A stretch of 64,000 nt of DNA, from the NCBI RefSeq assembly GCF_005048155.1, contig NZ_SUMB01000017.1, forward strand, positions 102,449-166,448, written 5' to 3'. Position 1 is the first letter of the stretch. The number at the start of each line of letters is the position of its first letter. Source of the DNA: Streptomyces piniterrae. Lineage in GTDB: Bacteria > Actinomycetota > Actinomycetes > Streptomycetales > Streptomycetaceae. The notes under the pieces are model-generated. The model had not been told where the DNA came from, ran no database searches, and saw only the letters and a list, made by a program, of their open reading frames with translations. Made by a program: the position numbers and the translations under genes. Below, in pieces: positions 26,312-38,304 of this stretch.

Positions 26312-27148
26312 GTGGCCTTGGCGTCGTCGGTGAAGGTCCCGTATGCGGCATATCTGCGGGTCTACGAGCCGCTGGCAGCATTCTCCGAGCCGGAACGCTC
26401 CCATTGGGCCCGTTACGCCAAGCGTAGGCACACCCCGACCGCTCAGGACGAGCAGCGCCGGGCGCTGGCCGATCTGCTGCCCACCCCGCCGGTGCCGGTG
26501 CCGGTCCATGAGAGCGCCGACGCGTTCGTCGCCGTCGTGGACGGGGTGACCTGCGTCTGTCCGTGGCGCACCCGGCTGCGCGGCTGGCAGGCCCTGGAGG
26601 CGCTGGAGGAGCTGCTGCCGGCCTCGGTGCTGGACGCGGCGCTGCCCCCGGTGGTGCGCCGGCAGGCGGCCACCGACTACGAGCAGTGGCGGGAGCGCAA
26701 CCCGGACGCCCGGCCGTGGATCCGCGCGGCCGGCTGGCATGTCCCCGTCCGCTGGTTCGTCCTGTTCGAGGACTCGGAGCGGGAGTACACGAAGGGTGAC
26801 GAAGGGCCGCTGCTGCGTTACCGGACGCCGATGGTGCAGGCGCGGCGCCGGGTCGCCCGCGGATTGCGGACGCTGCGGGACGCCCTGGAAGAAGGGCCGC
26901 TGATCGACGGCCTGGTAGATGTGGGGCGGTGGCTGGAGGAATTCCATCCGCGTTCGGTCGTCGAGCTGGATTACGGAGGTCTGGTGCACGCGGTGCCCGA
27001 GGGGCAGCTCGCCGAGGATCATTCCGCCGCGGAGGTGGCGGAGGGGCTGGCGGCGCTGCGCGACGGGGACGGTGAGCGCGCCGGCGCGGCGTACGAGCGG
27101 CTGTCGGAGCGGTGGCGTGCGGTGCGAGAGCGCCAATTCGCCAGTTGA
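26312..27148 (+). CDS. Conserved protein of unknown function upstream of bldC
   Basis: A 278-aa soluble protein with a GTG start and GAAGGAG upstream. No known motif is recognised. The sequence is rich in Arg, Glu and Trp (WFVLFEDSEREY, VDVGRWLEEFHPRSVVELDYGGLVH) and its C-terminal third is helical (AAEVAEGLAALRDGDGERAGAAYERLSERW). The block between vdh and bldC holds such a gene in Streptomyces (recollection). It could be an orphan developmental gene, but nothing in the sequence shows that. Confidence 0.75.
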   Translation: MALASSVKVPYAAYLRVYEPLAAFSEPERSHWARYAKRRHTPTAQDEQRRALADLLPTPPVPVPVHESADAFVAVVDGVTCVCPWRTRLRGWQALEALEELLPASVLDAALPPVVRRQAATDYEQWRERNPDARPWIRAAGWHVPVRWFVLFEDSEREYTKGDEGPLLRYRTPMVQARRRVARGLRTLRDALEEGPLIDGLVDVGRWLEEFHPRSVVELDYGGLVHAVPEGQLAEDHSAAEVAEGLAALRDGDGERAGAAYERLSERWRAVRERQFAS

Positions 27149-27685
27149 GTGCCATAAAGGATTGTGTTCGGCAAACCTGGGCATTCGAGCCATGGTCCGA
27201 AAAGATGTGCTGGGTTTGATTGCCGGTGGGTCGATGACATGGGACGTAGGTCCTGATCCGGGCGATTGCCACAAGCGTGACCTAAAGCACTGACTTCGGG
27301 CCTTGCCCCCAAGCCATACCCTCGTGCCAAAATAGGACAAGGAGCCTGACAAGGGCTCCTTCCGTCCAACTAAGGGCGGATAGATCGCTCTTGCGTTTCT
27401 TGTGTTGCCTCGTGGCGGCTGATCACGCTGTGACTGATCGTCACGGCAGCGTGACTGTCCGTTATGGCCTAGTCCATCGGCTTCCGTCGAGGTTGAACAC
27501 CTGAGAGGGCAATTCCATCGGTTTGGCCGACGTGGCTGGACAGATGGTGTAGTTGTAGTGCCGAGGACAAGCCGTTCGTCCTATAACCGACTCGGCCCGC
27601 GTCCGCCATTTCGGGCAACGTGGGTCAAGGTGCAGAATTTAGAGGAAAGAACCGTGATGGTTCGGTTCTCCCGAGGAGGCCGCTC
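27149..27685. other. Long upstream region of bldC
   Basis: 537 bp without a gene, less GC-rich than its surroundings. It contains a hairpin AAGGAGCC/GGCTCCTT at about 27338-27361 (likely terminator of the preceding gene), nested dyads at 27424-27453 and the bldC promoter(s). Short frames are not supported. Confidence 0.6.
27424..27453. promoter_or_regulatory. Nested dyads upstream of bldC, BldD-box-like
   Basis: CACGCTG...CAGCGTG encloses GTGAC-TGATC-GTCAC (27430-27444). The inner 15 bp fits seven of the nine fixed positions of the BldD consensus as I recall it (nTnACnCwGnGTnAn). bldC is a reported BldD target in S. coelicolor, so this is a plausible operator. Confidence 0.5.
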
Positions 27686-27892
27686 ATGACCGCTCGCACC
27701 CCTGACGCCGAGCCGCTGCTTACCCCTGCCGAGGTTGCCACGATGTTCCGCGTGGACCCGAAGACGGTGACCCGTTGGGCCAAGGCAGGCAAGCTCACGT
27801 CCATCCGCACGCTCGGAGGGCATCGGCGTTACCGCGAGGCTGAGGTCCGCGCACTGCTCGCGGGTATCCCGCAGCAGCGCAGCGAGGCCTGA
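27686..27892 (+). CDS. bldC: Developmental regulator BldC
   Basis: A 68-aa single-domain protein of the MerR-like winged-helix fold: LTPAEVATMFRVDPKTVTRWAKAGKL is the helix-turn-helix and TLGGHRRYREAEVRALL the wing and following helix. BldC binds direct repeats cooperatively and delays entry into development in Streptomyces. Length and sequence are as expected. The ATG at 27686 follows GAGGAGG; downstream lies a classic terminator. Confidence 0.98.
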   Translation: MTARTPDAEPLLTPAEVATMFRVDPKTVTRWAKAGKLTSIRTLGGHRRYREAEVRALLAGIPQQRSEA

Positions 27893-28449
27893 ATAACCGC
27901 ATAGCCAGGCTGTTTTCGGCTCCCCCAACCCGAAAATGCCCACTTGGCACCACTTAGCTCCACCTGTTCCACCAAGCTCCACTCAGCTCCACCGACGCGG
28001 CGCCTGCCCCAACAGGCCCCACACCCGCTCCATCTGGGTACGTCACCGATCGCGCTGGACTCCGCCGGGTCCAGCGCGATCTTTTTTGTGTGTACGCCCG
28101 CTCGCGGGCCGCTCGGCGCGCTCCGGTCAACCCGGCGCCGGTGTCACTCCGGACGGCGGCCAGGGCGCCTTCAGGGCTCCTCAGGGGGCCTGTCCGGGCG
28201 GACCCGGCGGTCTCGTTCCGGGGCCGCTGGAGGGTGGTGCAATTGCACATATTAAATTGACTGGTTGTAGGACGGGTGTAAGTTCCCCATCCCGTAAAAG
28301 TTGTTCGGTGACTCCCGTCACACGGTGCGGTGCTTGAATGCGGCACGACCACTGCTGTAGTGAACTTGCCACGCCGTCACTCGACGCCGCACGCCACGCC
28401 GTCACTCAACAGCGTGCCGGTGCGCGGCGGGTGGGGGAGGCGCCGATGG
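27893..28449. other. Region after bldC without a clear gene
   Basis: 557 bp. It holds AGCTCCAC-type repeats (27945-28010), the bldC terminator (28048-28087), an AT-rich patch TTGCACATATTAAATTGAC near 28248 that may be a promoter, and a GCCGTCACTC direct repeat near 28370-28410. Frames on both strands lack a ribosome site. Confidence 0.5.
28048..28087 (+). terminator. Terminator of bldC
   Basis: GATCGCGCTGGAC paired with GTCCAGCGCGATC, followed by CTTTTTTG: a textbook intrinsic terminator. Confidence 0.92.
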
Positions 28450-28683
28450 TCACCGGGCCGGGGGACTTTCGTCCTCCGTTGCCGGCGTCCCGCAGACGGG
28501 CTGGGAGGACGTGGAGGCGGCGGTGGGCGCCGCGGGCCCGGAGCGGGCCCTGTGGGGCTCCATGGCGAGCCGCAGCAGCTGATGACAGATGGGGCAGTGC
28601 CGTGTCAGATGGCGGTAGCCCGTGGCGGCCGCCAGATGGGCGCGCAACAGCGCCCTGGTCTCGTGCCTTGCCGCTGTCGTCAT
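28450..28683 (-). CDS. Small DUF6274-like protein
   Basis: A 77-aa protein that starts at an ATG with GGGGAGG nine bases upstream. The N-terminal half (MTTAARHETRALLRAHLAA, then GYRHLTRHCPICHQLLRLAM) carries a C-P-I-C-H motif suggestive of a small metal site. The rest is Pro/Ala/Ser-rich. It recalls the DUF6274 proteins found near bldC in Streptomyces; function unknown. An upstream in-frame extension to 28800 exists but is poorer. Confidence 0.65.
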   Translation of the reverse strand: MTTAARHETRALLRAHLAAATGYRHLTRHCPICHQLLRLAMEPHRARSGPAAPTAASTSSQPVCGTPATEDESPPAR

Positions 28684-28957
28684 CGCACGCACCTCCCCGG
28701 CCCTGCGTTTCCTCTGTGAGTACCGGCGGTACGTGCCGCAGTCAAGACGACCGAACGGCCCGCCCGTCACCGGGAGCAGCCTTCGGGCCACAACGTGCAA
28801 CGGCCCCCGCCCTGGTGAACGACGCCTTCCGGTCGCCGATCACGGCCGCCACCCGCCCAGGAGTCCGGCCGGAAGTCGCCGCGGTCCTGACGGAATTTCG
28901 GGGTGCCGGATCGGGCTCCGCGGACCCCACCCACGATGCCGGCGCACCAACAGCACG
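28684..28957. other. Intergenic region upstream of the DUF6274-like gene
   Basis: 274 bp. Contains the dyad GTACC-GGC-GGTAC (28720-28732), 37 bp upstream of the small gene, and no supported gene. Confidence 0.4.
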
Positions 28958-29029
28958 ACGGCCCGCATCCAGGGATACGGGCCGTCGACAGCATCAGGGC
29001 CCGCAACCGAAGACGGTGCGGGCCCTGAT
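28958..29029 (-). terminator. Tandem terminators after tRNA-Asp
   Basis: ATCAGGGCCCGCA/TGCGGGCCCTGAT (28993-29029) lies six bases after the tRNA, then ACGGCCCG/CGGGCCGT (28958-28985). Two stacked strong stems in the tRNA direction. Confidence 0.8.
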
Positions 29030-29034
29030 AGATG

Positions 29035-29109
29035 CGGTCCTGACGGGATTTGAACCCGCGGCCTCCACCTTGACAGGGTGGCGAGCACTCCAAACTGCTC
29101 CACAGGACC
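29035..29109 (-). tRNA. tRNA-Asp(GTC), copy 1
   Basis: 75 nt, acceptor GGTCCTG/CAGGACC, anticodon loop CTGTCAA (GTC), T-loop TTCAAAT, discriminator G. Identical to the copy at 34808. A leader hairpin (CTTGCT...AGCAAG) precedes it. Confidence 0.97.
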
Positions 29110-29205
29110 TTGCTTTTCGCCTCCCGCTTGTTCGGCGGGCTGCGAAGCAAGACTGTACAGCAGGTCAGGGGGTGCGGTCGAACTCGATGCCGGGGAGCGG
29201 CCTCC

Positions 29206-33204
<3,999 letters not shown>

Positions 33205-33343
33205 ACGTCCCCCAGGATCTCACCTCAGGCAAATTACTGGCGAACGATTTGCCGACGACGGCCGGAACCCCGGCGGCGGGCCCCCGGGAGGGGCCCGGAG
33301 ATCCTGCCGGGAATGTCCGTCATGGGTGGCTTAGCGTGTTCGC

Positions 33344-33886
33344 ATGTCTGATCAGCGCGGCGAGCCCTCCCCCCTGGCCGGCAAGTGGGCGGCCTTCAGG
33401 AGATCACCGTTCCTGCCCGCGACCGTGCTGATGTTCATCCTCGCCGCGGCCGCCGGCCTGTTCGCCGGCTCGTACACCTACGCCATGGCGAACCCGGCCC
33501 CGCGGCACATCCCGACCGCGGTGGTCGGCCCCGGGCACGCCCCGCAGCAGAAGACGTTCGTCGCCGGGATGGAGCGGGCGCTGAACGCCTCGCTCAAGCT
33601 GACCGAGTACGCCACCTACGGGGAGGCCAGGAGGGCCGTCGACGATCAGCGGGAGTTCGCCATCCTGCGGGCCGGCGGCGAGGGGGTGGAGCTGGATGTG
33701 TCGGGGGCCTCGGGCGCGTCGGTGGCCCTGCTGCTGGCCGAGGCGGGCGCCAAGGTCGGCGCGACGGCCGGCTTGGACGTCCGCATCCGGGACGTGAAAC
33801 CGCTCCAGCACGGCGATCCGCGCGGCCTCGCGCTGTTCCGCCGGATTCTTTCGAGAATGCCCCGGTCCTCAGCCCTGACCGGATAG
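33344..33886 (+). pseudogene. Multi-span membrane protein, N-terminal part of a broken gene
   Basis: A 180-aa frame with one membrane helix (FLPATVLMFILAAAAGLFAG) followed by an extracytoplasmic domain, resembling the start of YhgE/Pip-like or ABC-2-like membrane proteins of about 350 aa. After GDPRGLALF the expected run of membrane helices is lost; the frame continues RRILSRMPRS and stops. The matching C-terminal part lies at 34058-34397 in two frames, so the middle has been replaced by repeat-like DNA. Could still be made as a short protein. Confidence 0.65.
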
Positions 33887-34026
33887 GCTGCACGCGGTGC
33901 GTAGCGAGAGCCAAGCACGCGCTAACTCCTTGCCTTACTGGGCAACCGGGCTGGTTCCAACCCGGCTGGTATTGATCGCGTAAGACTCGTTCGCTCGCTG
34001 AGCGATCGAGCAGCGTGAGCCAGGAA

Positions 34027-34048
34027 TCCCCCTGCTTTCGCTGGGGGA
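34027..34048. repeat. Short palindromic repeat at the pseudogene junction
   Basis: TCCCCC-TGCTTTCGCT-GGGGGA, a hairpin of the kind scattered in Streptomyces intergenic DNA, ten bases before the surviving ATG at 34058. Confidence 0.6.
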
Positions 34049-34057
34049 GGGTTCAAC

Positions 34058-34397
34058 ATGTTCAACGCGCTCTGGGCGATCCTCCCCACCTGGGGACTCA
34101 TGGTGCTGCTGGGCACCTCCCTGTCCTTGAGGGCATGGGAGGTGCCTCCCACCGGGCGGCGCGGTCTCCTGGCCACTGCTGCCGTCCGTTCTCGGCCACA
34201 TCGGCCGCTGGCTGCCACCCGGTGCGTCGGTCAACGCCCAGCACACCGCGGTCTACTTCGGCGGCTACCAGCACGCCTTCCCGTTCCTGGTGCTGGCCGG
34301 CTGGTCGGTGCTGTCCTGCACGGTCTTCTGGGTCTGGCGGCACCGCCATCCGGGTGGCCGCGAGGAGGCCCCGGCCCATGGGGCGGCCGCCGGCTGA
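34058..34397 (+). pseudogene. C-terminal remnant of the same membrane-protein gene
   Basis: Starts MFNALWAILPTWGLMVLLG (frame of the 33344 gene), is then interrupted by a palindrome at 34112-34146, and continues one frame over from about 34155 as GGAVSWPLLPSVLGH, IGRWLPPGASVNAQHTAVYF and HAFPFLVLAGWSVLSC to a TGA at 34395-34397. The last membrane segments and the P-P-G-A motif are typical of the family's C-terminus. Evidence for decay is the frameshift plus the missing middle. Confidence 0.6.
34112..34146. repeat. Palindromic repeat inside the remnant
   Basis: GGCACCTCCC and GGGAGGTGCC, perfect 10-bp arms around a 15-bp loop. Insertion of this element coincides with the frame change of the surrounding remnant. 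Confidence 0.75.
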
Positions 34398-34461
34398 GCC
34401 GTGCGTCGCTCCCGCCGGTTATTCCGGCCGTGCTGTCGCGGCCCGGTGCGAGGATGCCGCC

Positions 34462-34680
34462 ATGGTTACTGGAATACGGCGTTTGGGTGGGGTCGTGGCG
34501 ATGGCCGCGGGGATCGCGTGTGCGGCGTGGCTGGCCTTCGGGCCTCCGCAGGACTGGGAGGGCCCGATGCGTTACGTCCGCTTCGCGTTGGGCTTGGCGT
34601 CGACCGGGGCGATCACCGGCGGCGCCCGGCTGATCTTCTGGGACCCCCAGGGCGACGGTGGCGCGGCGGTCGCCGAGTAG
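34462..34680 (+). CDS. Small membrane protein of unknown function
   Basis: A 72-aa protein with two hydrophobic stretches (GGVVAMAAGIACAAWLAF; FALGLASTGAITGGARLIFW). GAGG lies upstream of the ATG. No family recognised. It lies between the broken gene and the tRNA cluster on the opposite strand. Confidence 0.6.
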   Translation: MVTGIRRLGGVVAMAAGIACAAWLAFGPPQDWEGPMRYVRFALGLASTGAITGGARLIFWDPQGDGGAAVAE

Positions 34681-34688
34681 GAACGAAG

Positions 34689-34715
34689 AAGGCCCCGATC
34701 CGGTGGATCGGGGCC
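34689..34715. terminator. Terminator of the Glu-Asp-Phe tRNA operon
   Basis: AAGGCCCCGATCC-GGT-GGATCGGGGCC, 15 bp beyond tRNA-Phe in its direction and just after the small membrane-protein gene, so it may serve both. Confidence 0.75.
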
Positions 34716-34729
34716 TCTCCCAAGGGGTG

Positions 34730-34803
34730 TGGCTGGGGCCGGGGTCGAACCGGCGACCTATCGCTTTTCAGGCGATCGCTCGTACCAACTGAGCTACCCA
34801 GCC
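34730..34803 (-). tRNA. tRNA-Phe(GAA)
   Basis: 74 nt, acceptor GGCTGGG/CCCAGCC, anticodon loop CTGAAAA (GAA), T-loop TTCGACC, discriminator A. Last of three tRNAs on one minus-strand transcript. Confidence 0.96.
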
Positions 34804-34807
34804 GCAG

Positions 34808-34882
34808 CGGTCCTGACGGGATTTGAACCCGCGGCCTCCACCTTGACAGGGTGGCGAGCACTCCAAACTGCTCCACAGGACC
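34808..34882 (-). tRNA. tRNA-Asp(GTC), copy 2
   Basis: 75 nt, identical to the gene at 29035, including several bases on both flanks. Four bases separate it from tRNA-Phe. Confidence 0.97.
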
Positions 34883-34930
34883 TTGCATTGTGCGAAAGCG
34901 GCCTGAACCATTCTCACACACGGTGATGCG

Positions 34931-35003
34931 TGCCCCCAACGGGATTCGAACCCGTGCTACCGCCTTGAAAGGGCGGCGTCCTGGGCCACTAGACGATGAG
35001 GGC
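34931..35003 (-). tRNA. tRNA-Glu(TTC)
   Basis: 73 nt, acceptor GCCCTCA/TGGGGGC with one G-U pair, anticodon loop CTTTCAA (TTC), T-loop TTCGAAT, discriminator A. First tRNA of the cluster. Confidence 0.96.
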
Positions 35004-35049
35004 TGGTGGCCACCTTGGCGTCGTTACCGGCGCCGTCGGGGACGTGAGA

Positions 35050-35079
35050 AGCATATGGGATGGGAGGACCGTTCGCCAA
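35050..35079 (-). promoter_or_regulatory. Promoter of the tRNA cluster
   Basis: TTGGCG (074-079) and TATGCT (050-055) on the minus strand with an 18-bp spacer, about 47 bp upstream of tRNA-Glu. A good HrdB-type promoter. Confidence 0.65.
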
Positions 35080-35085
35080 AACGGT

Positions 35086-36699
35086 TTACCCGGGGCCGTG
35101 TGAAGGCGTCCCCGACCCCTCTCGCGCCGGGCTCGGCGAGCCGGTCGGCGACGGGCCGGCACCGGGCTGGTTCTCCCTGGGGAGGTGGCGGCTCACCTCG
35201 GCGCGGGACAGGCCGAGGCCACCGAGCGTGATCTCGTCCCACGCCTGCAGCAGCCGCGTCTTCCGGTCGAGATAGAGCACCGACGCCCGTACCTGCTCGG
35301 GCTTGGTGTTCTGCACGGCGCGCAGCCCGCCGCCGCCCGTCGAACCCTCGACCATCAGCCGGGTGCCCTGGGGGAGCCTGCTGCGCTCGCGGTGATGGAG
35401 GTGCCCGGCCAGCGCCAGCGGGACCAGGCCGTCCGCCTCGGTCGCGGCGACCGGGTTGTGGGCGAGCGCGATGTCGACGGGGGTGCCGGCCAGCCGCTGG
35501 GTGCGCAGCGAGTCGGCGAGCCGGCCGCCCGCGGTGCGCTCCGCGGGGTCGCCGGCGGCCACCACGGAGCGGTCCGGGGTGAACTGCGGGTCGCCGACGC
35601 CCGCGATCCGCACCCCCGCCACCTGGGCGACCCGCCCCTCGTCGAGGACCGTGACGTGCTTGAGGCCGGTCAGGTACTTCTGCGTGCTCCGGGAGTCGTG
35701 GTTGCCGCGCACCCACACGTACGGGGCGCCGAGGGTGGAGACCGGGTCCAGGAAGTGGTTCTCGGCGGCCGAGCCGTGGTCCATGGTGTCGCCCGTATCG
35801 ATGATCACGTTGATCCGGTACTGCTTGACGAGGGAGGCGATGATCCGCCAGCTGCCGGGGTTGAGGTGGATGTCCGAGACGTGCAGGACGCGGATGGTGG
35901 TGGGGTCCGGCTGGTAGACGGGGAGTGTCGAGGTGGCGTCGTAGAGCTTGGTGACGTTGGTGACCAGGCGCGCCAACTCCTTTTGGTAGACGTCGAATTC
36001 GCTGACGATGTTGCGGGCGTTGCCGACCACGGACGGGGCCGAGGAGAGCAGTCCGGAGAACTTCGGTTCCAGCACGGAATCCGGGTTCCAGGTGGCGTAC
36101 GCGGATGCGCCGGAGGCGCCGAGCAGGGCGAGTGCGAGACCGCCTGCGGCGAGGGCGCGGCGCGGTCGGCGGTAGACCGCCAGGCCCAGCGCGGTGGCGC
36201 CGGACGCCACCGCGACGCAGGAGTGCAGGACGAGGTCGGCGGCGCTGCGGGTGACGTCGCGGGTGACCTCGGCCTGCAGCCCGGCGAACCGGTCGGGGTG
36301 GTCGACCAGTTCCTGGGAGCGGACCGGGTCCAGCCGGTCGACATCGACGTCGAGCCGTACGGGGGCGTAGTGGGTGCCGAGTTCCAGGTCGCCGAGGGGC
36401 GAGACATTGATCCGGGTGCCGCCGGTGAGCGAGGGGCGCAGCGTCATACGGGTGTCCATCGGGCCTACGGGGGCGTGGACGGCGCCGATCACCAGCAGCC
36501 CGAGCCAGCCGCCGAGGAGGGTGACGGCTATCAGGCCCAGGGCGCGCCCGTAGGGATGCGGGGGCTCGTCGAGGGTGAGCGTGCGGGCCGTACGGCGGGC
36601 GCGGTAGCCGCGGCGGACGGCGCGGGGTAGGCCTCGTACGCCGGAGAGCCGGGCACGGAGCGGCCGGAGCAGGCGGTTTCGGCGGTTGTCGGTGGTCAT
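35086..36699 (-). CDS. Membrane-anchored metallophosphoesterase
   Basis: A 537-aa protein. An N-terminal basic region, a membrane helix (GLIAVTLLGGWLGLLVIGAV), an extracytoplasmic stretch, a second membrane segment (ALAAGGLALALLGASGASA), then a calcineurin-like phosphoesterase domain with VSDIHLNPG (D-x-H), DTGDTMDHG, RGNHDS, LAHNP and AGHLHH: a complete dinuclear metal site. The C-terminus is Pro/Ser-rich. Substrate unknown; envelope location suggests a phospholipid or nucleotide. The start is uncertain, because GAGGA abuts the ATG at 36699; the frame is open to 36759. Confidence 0.88.
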   Translation of the reverse strand: MTTDNRRNRLLRPLRARLSGVRGLPRAVRRGYRARRTARTLTLDEPPHPYGRALGLIAVTLLGGWLGLLVIGAVHAPVGPMDTRMTLRPSLTGGTRINVSPLGDLELGTHYAPVRLDVDVDRLDPVRSQELVDHPDRFAGLQAEVTRDVTRSAADLVLHSCVAVASGATALGLAVYRRPRRALAAGGLALALLGASGASAYATWNPDSVLEPKFSGLLSSAPSVVGNARNIVSEFDVYQKELARLVTNVTKLYDATSTLPVYQPDPTTIRVLHVSDIHLNPGSWRIIASLVKQYRINVIIDTGDTMDHGSAAENHFLDPVSTLGAPYVWVRGNHDSRSTQKYLTGLKHVTVLDEGRVAQVAGVRIAGVGDPQFTPDRSVVAAGDPAERTAGGRLADSLRTQRLAGTPVDIALAHNPVAATEADGLVPLALAGHLHHRERSRLPQGTRLMVEGSTGGGGLRAVQNTKPEQVRASVLYLDRKTRLLQAWDEITLGGLGLSRAEVSRHLPRENQPGAGPSPTGSPSPAREGSGTPSHGPG

Positions 36700-36842
36700 T
36701 CCTCGGGAGCGCGTGACGCGGTCCATTGGTCCGGTATGCCCGGCCGTGGTGGGCGTCAATCGGGGAGCGGGCGCTCCGGTTGGCGGACCGGATGCGGGTC
36801 CTCGGCGAACGGATCCGGGGGGTGGTGGCGGAGAATGGGCGT

Positions 36843-37193
36843 GTGCTGGAAATGACGCGTGAGGAGTTCGAGGAACTGGTCGCCGAGGCGCTGGACCGGA
36901 TCCCGCAGGAGCTGACCCGGCTGATGGACAACGTGGCGGTCTTCGTCGAGGACGAGCCCACGGCCGACGACCCCGACCTGCTCGGGCTGTACGAGGGCAC
37001 GCCGCTGACCGATCGCGGCGAGTGGTACGCCGGCGTACTGCCGGACCGGATCACGATCTACCGGGGGCCGACGCTGCGGATGTGCGAGACGCGCGAGGAC
37101 GTCGTCGCGGAGACCGAGGTGACGGTCGTTCATGAGGTCGCGCACCACTTCGGGATCGACGACGAACGGCTGCACGCCCTCGGCTACGGCTGA
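36843..37193 (+). CDS. Small metallopeptidase-like protein (zincin family)
   Basis: A 116-aa protein of the minimal zincin family. The active-site motif H97-E98-V-A-H101-H-F-G-I-D is intact and sits at the C-terminus as in the family; the N-terminus (TREEFEELVAEALDRIPQEL) is helical. Such proteins are predicted zinc peptidases without known substrates. The GTG at 36843 has GGAG ten bases upstream; longer starts are possible. Confidence 0.88.
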   Translation: MLEMTREEFEELVAEALDRIPQELTRLMDNVAVFVEDEPTADDPDLLGLYEGTPLTDRGEWYAGVLPDRITIYRGPTLRMCETREDVVAETEVTVVHEVAHHFGIDDERLHALGYG

Positions 37194-37318
37194 CCGCGCG
37201 CCCGGTTACGGCTGAGACGGATCGGGCGCGCGGGGCGCGTGTCCTCAAGCGGGGGGCGGGAGTTGGGCAGGGCGTCCGCCGCCGCCGTCCCTGCGCTCCG
37301 GATCCGGAGGTCCCGCCC

Positions 37319-38053
37319 GTGCGCCCGATCCCTTTCTGTCGTGTCCGTCTTTCCCGTCACTCCCGCCCGTCGTCGCCGCTGCCGTCGTCCCCGGCCGCCG
37401 CGCCGTTTCCTTCCGTGCCGTCCCAGGCCGCCACGCTGTCTTCCGCGGCGCCCCCCGCCGCGTCCCAGGCGTCTTCCTCCTCGTCCGCCGGGCGCGCGCT
37501 GGTCCGGGTCACCGCCGCCGCGGTGACCGTTTCCGCGCTGGCCGCTTCGCTGGCCGGGTGCATGAGCGTGAGCGATCCTGCGGAGCCCAGGCCGTCGGGC
37601 AGCGCCGCGCGGCCCGGCGACGGGAAGGGCGGGGCACCGGGGCCCGACGGGCTGACGGCGGTCGGCGGTGGCGACGGGCCGCGGCGGATAGGGCACGAGG
37701 CCGCGCAGCGCCCGGCCGGCGCCGAGGAGGCCGCGGACCCGTCGGCGGACCGGACGCCGCCGGCTCGCACCCCGAAGACGCCCTCGCGCACGGTGGAGCC
37801 GTCCGGCCCGGTGCCCACCTCGGGTGCGGGCCACGGCGGGTCCGCGGGCGACGGCGGCGGGTCCGGGAGCGGATCCGCCCGACCGACGCCGTCGCAGTCC
37901 GCCGAGCCGTCCTCGTCGATGCCCACACCGGCTTCTCCCACCCCGACCGCGAAGCCGAGCCCGCCGCCGAGCAGCCCCGCGTCGCCTACGTCACACGCGT
38001 CCGGGCTGTCGCCGGAATCGCCGATGTTTTCGCAGGTGGAGTCGGGTGCGTGA
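37319..38053 (+). CDS. Putative lipoprotein, Ser/Pro-rich
   Basis: A 244-aa frame. A hydrophobic segment VTAAAVTVSALAASLAGC contains a lipobox (L-A-G-C, Cys81 from this start), followed by a long disordered Pro/Ser/Gly region that continues to the stop with no folded domain visible. The 80 residues before the lipobox are too long for a normal lipoprotein signal; a GTG at 37415 would shorten this to 48. Function unknown. Confidence 0.6.
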   Translation: MRPIPFCRVRLSRHSRPSSPLPSSPAAAPFPSVPSQAATLSSAAPPAASQASSSSSAGRALVRVTAAAVTVSALAASLAGCMSVSDPAEPRPSGSAARPGDGKGGAPGPDGLTAVGGGDGPRRIGHEAAQRPAGAEEAADPSADRTPPARTPKTPSRTVEPSGPVPTSGAGHGGSAGDGGGSGSGSARPTPSQSAEPSSSMPTPASPTPTAKPSPPPSSPASPTSHASGLSPESPMFSQVESGA

Positions 38054-38119
38054 GGGCCGCATAGGATTGCCGGGCGGGTGCGCGGAGCTCTCGGCCGGCA
38101 GTATGGGCGGAAGGTCATT

Positions 38120-38149
38120 TGCCTTCCGGGGTGCAGGGTGCGTATGGTG
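38120..38149 (+). promoter_or_regulatory. Candidate promoter of the DEAD-box helicase gene
   Basis: TTGCCT (120-125) and TATGGT (144-149) with an 18-bp spacer. The implied leader is about 150 nt. Confidence 0.5.
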
Positions 38150-38187
38150 GTAGATCGTTTGATCCCATTTGCCCGGCGCCAGAAAAG

Positions 38188-38209
38188 AAGCGCGCCGCGT
38201 GGCGCGTTC
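38188..38209 (+). promoter_or_regulatory. Leader hairpin upstream of the helicase
   Basis: CGCGCC-GCGT-GGCGCG with extending A/T pairs inside the presumed 5' leader. Long structured leaders are typical of cold-induced or autoregulated DEAD-box helicase genes. Confidence 0.4.
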
Positions 38210-38304
38210 TCTCCCTTGCCGTGGCTGACCGCATAGAGGCGGTCTTTGTGAAATCACACGGAGTTTGGGCGCGTGCCGAGACTCCGGAAGGTTTCGCATT
38301 TCGC

